Assembly (NCBI RefSeq): GCF_035712445.1
Contig: NZ_DASTAT010000073.1
Location: forward strand, 1-34,687
Direction of reading: 5' to 3'
From: Oligoflexus sp.
GTDB lineage: Bacteria; Bdellovibrionota_B; Oligoflexia; Oligoflexales; Oligoflexaceae
Length of the DNA stretch: 34,687 nucleotides
The notes below the pieces were generated by a model. The model worked only from the letters and a program-made list of their open reading frames with translations. It did no database searches and had not been told where the DNA came from. This document shows, piece after piece, positions 24,564 to 29,798 of this stretch. Every line of letters starts with the position of its first letter. Within the stretch, counting starts at the first letter, position 1. The position numbers and the translations under genes are program-made.

Positions 24564-26552
24564 TCAGGGAGTCGGGCTGTCGGTCTGCGGCAGACCCAAA
24601 GGCCGGCGGGTGCGCGGCAGTTCCACGACAAAGCGGGTTTCCGGGGTGGATTCATCCAGGAGCAGCTGGCCTCTGTGGTTGGTGATGATGCCGCTCGCAA
24701 TGCTGAGGCCAAGGCCCTTATGACGGAAAGGATCCTTGCTGGTGAAAAAGGGATCCCAGATTTTACTCCTGATACCGAGCGGTACACCCGGCCCGCTATC
24801 CATCACAGCCATGCGTACGCTGTCCGGCAGCGGCTGCAGTTCGATGCGAATGCTTTTGTCCGAAGCATGATCCAGAGCGTCGATGGCGTTGTCGACCAGG
24901 ATCAGAAGGACCTGAATGATCTGCCCCTGATGACCTTCCATCGTCGCATCACCCAGCTCCGGCGTGATGAGTTTGATGCCGCGGCTCACGACCTTGTCAC
25001 GGCAAAGGTCTATTGTATATTTAATGGTCTCGCGCACGCTGAAGCTCTTCAAAAGCTCCTGGCCTTCGGGATCCTGCGAATAGACTTTAAGGGCATCTAT
25101 GACTGCGATCATGCGATTCACGGCCTGATCAATCTTGCCCAGGGATTTTTCGAATTCATGAATATTGAACGAGCGACTGTCGATCATCGAAGTCAGGCGG
25201 AAGCGATGCCCGGCGATGATGGCCAAAGGATTGTTGAGTTCATTGGCAAGCCCATTGGTGAAGGTGCCGAGCGCAGCCATCTTCTCGGCATGCAGCCATT
25301 GCTCATGCAGAAGATTGGCGCTTTTTTCCGGCGTTCGCGCGGGGCTCGGCTCGTGGGGCGACGCGGCATCCTTGGGTGAGTCCTTGGCTTCCGCCTGATA
25401 GGAAGGCAAGGCGAGGAACAGAAGAGTGGCGCTCGTGATCACCTGGATCCAAAGCGAAAACTCGGGCAACCAGGCCAAGGGAAAAGCATCGATCAGAATC
25501 AGAAGATGAAGGCCGAGAAGGATCAGCTGCCGTCCCAGAAGCCAGCCTATCAGAATTTTTTGCGGATGTTTCTCGCGCAGCGCCAGCCGCTGGACAAAGC
25601 CGAGGCAGAACACCATCAGCAGCTCGGCAGGGAGCATGAAGATGAGCGACTGATCATGGTGGAGAACCGCAATCAGACTCAGATCGAGCACCAAAAAGGC
25701 CAGCGCGGCCCAGTGGATTCTTTGCAAAAGTCTCTGAGGCGGAAGGTCCCGACTCAGGCGCCGCAGGAGGATGAGCCCACTCGCGATGAGGGCGCAGTGA
25801 ATATGATTCAAGGGAGGCAAGGCTTCGGCGAGCGGTTCCCAGAACATGGTCAGGAGAGGCCAATGGGTCATGCGCACCAGAAAAAGGAGAGACAGGCCTT
25901 GATTGAGTGCAAGGGCCAGCAGAAGGCTGCGCTTTTGAGCGAATCCCTGTACGCAGGCGAAGAGAGCCAGCAAAAGCAGCGTCGCAAGAAGAAAAGTCCA
26001 GCGCAGCATGGATTGAAAGGATTCGCGGCGATGGCTTTCCGTATCCCAGATTTCCCAATGCGGATCGTGCGGCGCTTCGCTCTGCATACTCAGCAGCACG
26101 AGGCGGGATGCGCCGGGCTCAAGAGTGAGGCTATGGGAAGGCCGCATGGCCCCCAAAGCGAGCCAACCCGAGGTCTGTCCCGAGGCATGGGTCTGTTCGG
26201 TGAGAACGCTCTGATCCAGAACAAAAAATCGCGCACTGGAAAAGAGACTTGTTTGCAGGCGCAGGGTCACCTGCACGGGAACCTGCAAACGATTCTCCAC
26301 TGTGGTTTTCAACCAGATGACAGACGAGCCCTGCGCATAACGCAGTTCATCCGTAACGGGACTCCAGCTGTCAGCGGAAAGCGCCAGGACATCGGCGACC
26401 TCTTCGCTGGGACTCAGCAGCATTTCACTGTGCGCATCCAGGGATTCCTGCATATGGAAATGATCAATGGCAAAAGTGGATGCCGCTTCCGTCCTGGGCA
26501 GGAAAGATTGGAAGAGAATGAATGTGAGGCACCATCGGCCCGGACTCATCAT
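24564..26552 (-). CDS. 7TMR-DISM histidine kinase lacking the acceptor His
   Basis: This 662-residue inner-membrane protein starts at ATG 26552 with GGAG 8 nt upstream. A signal peptide (about 1-24) precedes a periplasmic beta-rich 7TMR-DISM domain (about 35-180) and seven hydrophobic helices (about 185-385). A soluble histidine kinase core follows. The HisKA block reads LGTFTNGLANELNNPLAI, where relatives have 'AHE-x-NNPL', so the phospho-acceptor is N437 (codon AAT) instead of His. The ATPase domain is intact: VDNAIDALD, MDSGPGVP and FTSKDPFRHKGLGLSIA. Such a protein cannot autophosphorylate at the normal site, but may still bind ATP and act as a pseudokinase or heterodimer partner (inference). 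The start of the window holds a possible second 7TMR-DISM gene and 29799-32594 a third. Confidence 0.88.
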   Translation of the reverse strand: MMSPGRWCLTFILFQSFLPRTEAASTFAIDHFHMQESLDAHSEMLLSPSEEVADVLALSADSWSPVTDELRYAQGSSVIWLKTTVENRLQVPVQVTLRLQTSLFSSARFFVLDQSVLTEQTHASGQTSGWLALGAMRPSHSLTLEPGASRLVLLSMQSEAPHDPHWEIWDTESHRRESFQSMLRWTFLLATLLLLALFACVQGFAQKRSLLLALALNQGLSLLFLVRMTHWPLLTMFWEPLAEALPPLNHIHCALIASGLILLRRLSRDLPPQRLLQRIHWAALAFLVLDLSLIAVLHHDQSLIFMLPAELLMVFCLGFVQRLALREKHPQKILIGWLLGRQLILLGLHLLILIDAFPLAWLPEFSLWIQVITSATLLFLALPSYQAEAKDSPKDAASPHEPSPARTPEKSANLLHEQWLHAEKMAALGTFTNGLANELNNPLAIIAGHRFRLTSMIDSRSFNIHEFEKSLGKIDQAVNRMIAVIDALKVYSQDPEGQELLKSFSVRETIKYTIDLCRDKVVSRGIKLITPELGDATMEGHQGQIIQVLLILVDNAIDALDHASDKSIRIELQPLPDSVRMAVMDSGPGVPLGIRSKIWDPFFTSKDPFRHKGLGLSIASGIITNHRGQLLLDESTPETRFVVELPRTRRPLGLPQTDSPTP

Positions 26553-26647
26553 GGGCAAAGCTCCACCTAACGCTGCGCATAGGCGCCAATGGCCTTTTGA
26601 GGCTTGATAGCGCTATCGGTTGGGGGACAAGGGCTTAACAGGGAAGC

Positions 26648-26668
26648 TTTTGCCTGGTCCTGGCAAAA
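26648..26668. repeat. Inverted repeat TTTTGCC/GGCAAAA
   Basis: TTTTGCC (26648-26654) pairs with GGCAAAA (26662-26668) across a 7-nt loop. It is followed on the plus strand by an A-run, so it is not a plus-strand terminator. It lies directly before the stronger hairpin at 26675-26699. Confidence 0.4.
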
Positions 26669-26674
26669 AAATAA

Positions 26675-26699
26675 GGCTGATAAGCTTTGCTTACCAGCC
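26675..26699. repeat. Strong hairpin in the gene-free stretch
   Basis: GGCTG-A-TAAGC, loop TTT, GCTTA-C-CAGCC gives two 5-bp stems separated by a single A/C mismatch. It is the strongest local structure in 26553-26997 and is followed by CCCGAAAGATGGG, a possible small second stem. No T-run follows on either strand. Confidence 0.45.
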
Positions 26700-26918
26700 C
26701 CCGAAAGATGGGATTGTCAAAACAGACACTCAAAAATTCCGCCTGATTCATTTGCCCTTTGCCTCGAAAACGAAGCGAAGGAGAGCCACGTTCGGAATGG
26801 ACGTAAAATAAGTGGGTGGAGCAGGTGGCGCAAGCCCTATGACGAGGACTTGAAAAAGTTTTTATTCAAAGTGAAACATTGCAGAAAGCGCCATTTTCTG
26901 TATCCAGCGTGGAAAATG

Positions 26919-26931
26919 CTGGAAACTCCAG
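26919..26931. repeat. Short inverted repeat CTGGA/TCCAG
   Basis: CTGGA (26919-26923) and TCCAG (26927-26931) form a 5-bp stem with a 3-nt loop. Weak on its own; it could be chance. Confidence 0.25.
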
Positions 26932-26992
26932 GAATCATGGCTGCTTATCGAGGTGCTTGTGGTGGAAAGGTCCCGATTCGCCTCAGGACAGC

Positions 26993-27011
26993 GTGATTCA
27001 TTTTGAATCAC
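26993..27011. repeat. Perfect 8-bp inverted repeat at the protease stop
   Basis: GTGATTCA (26993-27000) and TGAATCAC (27004-27011) form a perfect 8-bp stem with loop TTT. The protease stop codon (26998-27000) lies in the stem. No U-run follows on the minus strand, so it is at best an imperfect terminator or a 3'-end stabiliser for the protease mRNA. Confidence 0.4.
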
Positions 27012-27951
27012 AAACGCCAAGAGGCAAACTATCGAGCGGTTGATTCAGGTTTTTGAACGCGCACGCTAACCAGGATTGATAGCGCGTTAGATCCATAAGG
27101 GTCCCGCCACCTGATTCGCAGGAATAATCCGTATTCCGGCCTGGCCCTGTCGTCGAGCCGATCAGAAGCAGGCAGGAACTGGCAGAATCCACTATAAAAG
27201 TAGGGCCTCCGGAGTCACCGTAGCAGGCGCCGCGGCCGTCACCGCTGGTGATCTGCAGTTCCATCAGTTCGCTTTCGACCTTGCCCAGACGGGTTTCCAC
27301 CAGACTGAGCGGACGTCGGGTTTTGTCCTCGCTGCCATACGCACCATAGCCCGAAACAATAACGGGCATTCCGGCCTGGAGTTCATCAGGCTGAGCAAGG
27401 CTCACCGGAATGAGTTGGGACGAGATCGTCCCCTGGAAGGTGAGGACCGCAACATCATAGATCGGTTGATTCAGATAGCCCTGATCGTTGGCGAGTATTC
27501 CCACATAAAGCGGATGAACCTTGAAGCCATCGACATCGAGTTTTTCCTGGATTTTCCCATCCAAACCGCTGCCGATGCGAATCTCTTTCGGATCCTTCAC
27601 ATCCGCCATGCAATGCGCGGCGGTTACGATGTGATGCGGACCAATCAGAGTTCCTGTGCAGTACTTTTGATTGCGAATAATGAGTTTGAGTGTGGCGGCT
27701 GTGACCTGTGATTTTTCCACGGCAACCTGGCCGCCTACAATTTTGTAGGGAACTGTGTTCTGGCAGGAGGCTCGGGTCATGGCCCGAACGGCTGTGGCAT
27801 CAGCCTGAACGGCGGCCGGTTGGGCGTCGCCGGCGACAAAGCCTTCCTGAGCGCGTGTGTCCTTGCCACTGCTTTTGCGACAGGCGATGGGCAACAGGGC
27901 AGTCAGGCTGAGGAAAATCATACCCGTGGGCATGATGTGTCTCTTTTGCAT
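26998..27951 (-). CDS. Secreted trypsin-fold serine protease (S1)
   Basis: This 317-residue protein starts at ATG 27951 with GGAGG 5 nt upstream. A signal peptide with a Cys at residue 24 (LLPIAC) suggests a lipoprotein, although Pro at -3 is atypical. A spacer of about 45 residues leads to an activation site K70/IVGG (71-74), as in chymotrypsin-fold zymogens. The triad is present: H113 (VTAAHC), D166 (IYDVAVL) and S247 (GDSGGP). The position equivalent to trypsin Asp189 is G241 (GACYGDSGG), so Lys/Arg specificity is not expected. Several cysteines could form disulfides. Bacterial S1 proteases are exported and are common in predatory and environmental deltaproteobacteria. A role in nutrient or prey degradation is inference. 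Confidence 0.9.
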   Translation of the reverse strand: MQKRHIMPTGMIFLSLTALLPIACRKSSGKDTRAQEGFVAGDAQPAAVQADATAVRAMTRASCQNTVPYKIVGGQVAVEKSQVTAATLKLIIRNQKYCTGTLIGPHHIVTAAHCMADVKDPKEIRIGSGLDGKIQEKLDVDGFKVHPLYVGILANDQGYLNQPIYDVAVLTFQGTISSQLIPVSLAQPDELQAGMPVIVSGYGAYGSEDKTRRPLSLVETRLGKVESELMELQITSGDGRGACYGDSGGPTFIVDSASSCLLLIGSTTGPGRNTDYSCESGGGTLMDLTRYQSWLACAFKNLNQPLDSLPLGVCDSK

Positions 27952-28052
27952 GAGGGCCTCCAGACTCAGTGAGGTCTCATCGGCAGAATGCACAGGAAAA
28001 CGGAGTAAGGTTTGTAACTATTCGAAATGAAAAGACAATGATGGCGAGCTGC

Positions 28053-28087
28053 GGCCCGCCCACGAGGGGGCGGAGCCGGAGTTTTTT
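28053..28087 (+). terminator. Terminator-like hairpin with T6, antisense to glnII
   Basis: GGCCCGCCC (28053-28061) pairs with GGGCGG-A-GCC (28068-28077), a 9-bp stem with one bulged A and a 6-nt loop, followed by GGAG and then six T (28082-28087). The T-run follows only on the plus strand, so it is oriented opposite to the glutamine synthetase gene whose stop it touches. No rightward gene was found upstream of it. Confidence 0.45.
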
Positions 28088-29085
28088 CAGATGCGGCTGC
28101 AGACCGTTTCGGTGATCAGCTGGGTCACGACGTAGGGGTCGCAGTTGGCGGCCGGGCGACGGTCTTCAATATAACCGCGACCTTCCTCGGCCACCTGCCA
28201 GGGAATTCGAACCGAAGCGCCGCGATCGGAGACGCCGTATTTGTATTCGCGATAGGAACAGGTTTCATGCTGTCCTGTCAGACGCTCTTCGATACCCGCG
28301 CCGTAGTTACTGATGTGAAGTTCATGGCGCTCGCCCAGGGCCTGAGCGGCTTGAATACATTTCTCATAGGATTCACGCATCGCGATCGTCGAGAAGTTGG
28401 TGTGACAGCCGGCGCCGTTCCAATCACCTTTGACAGGTTTGGGTTCATAACTCACATGAACACCGTATTTTTCCGCGATACGGGCGAGCAGCCAGCGGGC
28501 GATCGTCAGCTGATCCGACACGGCCGAGGCATTCAAGGGACCGACCTGGAATTCCCACTGCGAGGGCATGACTTCAGCATTGATGCCGGAGATTTTCAAA
28601 CCAGCGGCCAGACAGGCGGTCAGATGCTCCTCGACCAGCTCGCGGCCATAGACATAATCACCACCGACGCTGCAGTAGTAAGGACCCTGAGGCGCGGGGT
28701 AACCTTTTTCCGGCCAGCCGTAGGGACGACCGTCTTTAAAGAGAGTGTATTCCTGCTCCAGGCCAAACCACATGCCATGATCGCTGTAGCGACTTTCGGT
28801 TGCGACGCACTTGGCGCGGGTATTGCTGATATGCGGTTCCATATCCGGGGTCAAAACTTCGCAGACCACCAGAAGGTGCGCGCCGCCCCGGATGGGATCG
28901 TGGCACGAATAGACCGGCTTCAGCACGCAGTCTGAGGATTTGCCGGGTGCCTGATTGGTGCTGGATCCGTCGAAACCCCAAATGGGCAGCTCGGTGCCAG
29001 CTTCCACGATTCTGGTTTTGGAACGCAGAAGCGGGGTGGGCTTGGTGCCATCGATCCAGATGTACTCAGCTTTGATCATGCTCAT
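28087..29085 (-). CDS. glnII: Type II (eukaryote-like) glutamine synthetase
   Basis: This 332-residue enzyme combines glutamate, ammonia and ATP into glutamine. It is clearly of GSII type by sequence: YIWIDGTKPTP, WGFDGSSTNQAPG, GLEQEYTLF, MPSQWEFQVGP, GDWNGAGCHTNFSTIAMR and YGVSDRGASVRIP. The ammonia/metal-binding Glu of EQEYT and the GAGCHTN nucleotide/glutamate motif are intact. The length is normal for GSII (about 320-375). The start ATG 29083-29085 (MSMIKAEY) is preceded by GAGGG; ATG 29079 is an in-frame alternative two codons later. GSII is typical of eukaryotes, rhizobia, actinobacteria and some deltaproteobacteria and is not adenylylated like GSI. There are no amt, glnB or gltB neighbours. 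Two copies of GCTCGATTA lie upstream. Confidence 0.95.
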   Translation of the reverse strand: MSMIKAEYIWIDGTKPTPLLRSKTRIVEAGTELPIWGFDGSSTNQAPGKSSDCVLKPVYSCHDPIRGGAHLLVVCEVLTPDMEPHISNTRAKCVATESRYSDHGMWFGLEQEYTLFKDGRPYGWPEKGYPAPQGPYYCSVGGDYVYGRELVEEHLTACLAAGLKISGINAEVMPSQWEFQVGPLNASAVSDQLTIARWLLARIAEKYGVHVSYEPKPVKGDWNGAGCHTNFSTIAMRESYEKCIQAAQALGERHELHISNYGAGIEERLTGQHETCSYREYKYGVSDRGASVRIPWQVAEEGRGYIEDRRPAANCDPYVVTQLITETVCSRI

Positions 29086-29165
29086 AAAGGGGCCCTCGGC
29101 AAAAAGTTTGCGGATGAGTGACGCTTGTTGTGGCGACGGACCCCTCAAAGCAGCTTACGTGCCAT

Positions 29166-29248
29166 GCTCGATTAGCCCTTGAAAACCTTTGAAAATGCTG
29201 CAAAAATTCTTGGATAGCCAAAGTTCCATATGCAGATTGGCTCGATTA
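29166..29248. repeat. Direct repeat GCTCGATTA upstream of glnII
   Basis: GCTCGATTA occurs at 29166-29174 and 29240-29248, 74 bp apart, which is close to seven helical turns. Both lie between the divergent glnII and the small membrane protein gene. They could be operator copies bound by a regulator, but 9-bp repeats in a 235-bp interval may also be chance. Confidence 0.3.
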
Positions 29249-29383
29249 AGCTACGCATTTGTAGGAAATTAAAGGGTGAAACTACCGTAAGGTCTGGCTT
29301 TCATCTTTCACGGATTGATCTTGGCGATCCCGCACTTTTGGTTTAAGAAGGGAGCCTAGGTCTTTGTCTTTCGAGAGGTAACC

Positions 29384-29653
29384 ATGTCGAAGAAGTTTGA
29401 TGCTGAGGCTTATGTCGCAAGATGGGACGCCAAAGTCATTCCGGCCATGATCGGTGTGATTGTCGTTTCCCTGGTTCTGGCCATTGTTTTGAACATCGCA
29501 ACCCGTCCGGACTGCTTGCGCCATGAATATGTTTTCTGCGGGACAGAGGCCATGCAAGCAGGACATGAAGAAGGTGCGGAAGCTCACGGACCTGGCAAGG
29601 CTGCCCATGACTCGCCAAGCGGCGCGGGCGCCCACGGTGAGAACCCTCACTGA
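29384..29653 (+). CDS. Small single-helix membrane protein with His-rich tail
   Basis: This 89-residue protein starts at ATG 29384 with GAGAGG 5 nt upstream. It begins with a charged 16-residue segment, then one strongly hydrophobic helix (about residues 19-40: MIGVIVVSLVLAIVLN), then a hydrophilic tail of about 45 residues with two Cys and seven His, rich in Gly, Ala and Glu. It is not recognised. The His-rich tail could bind a metal such as nickel, zinc or copper; this is inference. It is a single gene, divergent from glnII, and is followed 22 nt later by an excellent terminator. Confidence 0.8.
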   Translation: MSKKFDAEAYVARWDAKVIPAMIGVIVVSLVLAIVLNIATRPDCLRHEYVFCGTEAMQAGHEEGAEAHGPGKAAHDSPSGAGAHGENPH

Positions 29654-29675
29654 GTCCTCTTCGTTTGAAGCTATG

Positions 29676-29705
29676 AAAAAGCGGGCTTAAAAGCCCGCTT
29701 TTTTT
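29676..29705 (+). terminator. Intrinsic terminator of the small membrane protein gene
   Basis: The GC-rich core GCGGGC ... GCCCGC is extended by A/T pairs, so AAAAAGCGGGCTT is complementary to AAGCCCGCTTTTT, and the 3' arm ends in a run of seven T (29699-29705). It lies 22 nt after the stop at 29653. It is symmetrical enough (A-run before, T-run after) to also stop leftward transcription of the hybrid kinase. Confidence 0.92.
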
Positions 29706-29783
29706 GCGTTCGGGGTGACCTGCCGCTTTTCTGCGTTCGGGTGACCCGCCGCTTTTCTGCGTGCGGGTGACCTGCCGTTTTTC
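29705..29783. repeat. Three tandem 26-27 bp repeats
   Basis: Three copies lie at 29705-29731, 29732-29757 and 29758-29783, each beginning TGCGTTCGGG or TGCGTGCGGG and ending CTTTTC or TTTTTC. Copy 2 contains the palindrome CGGGTGACCCG. Copies differ by one to three bases, so they are not recent perfect duplications. They follow directly on the terminator and fill the gap to the convergent kinase. Confidence 0.85.
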
Positions 29784-29798
29784 TGGTTTGCAACCCGA

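Larger units (their letters stand above)
26553..26997. other. 445-nt gene-free stretch with hairpins
   Basis: No acceptable protein-coding gene is seen between the 7TMR-DISM kinase and the S1 protease. The two short rightward reading frames that cross it use rare codons and have no Shine-Dalgarno. The stretch is somewhat AT-richer than its surroundings and contains several inverted repeats, listed separately (26648-26668, 26675-26699 and 26919-26931). It also serves as promoter region for the leftward kinase gene. It could hold an untranslated RNA, but no known RNA family was recognised. Confidence 0.5.

Noticed and set aside
26604..26996. Rightward open frames in the gene-free stretch
   Set aside because: TTG starts without ribosome sites, rare codons such as ATA and AGG, and no recognisable domain.
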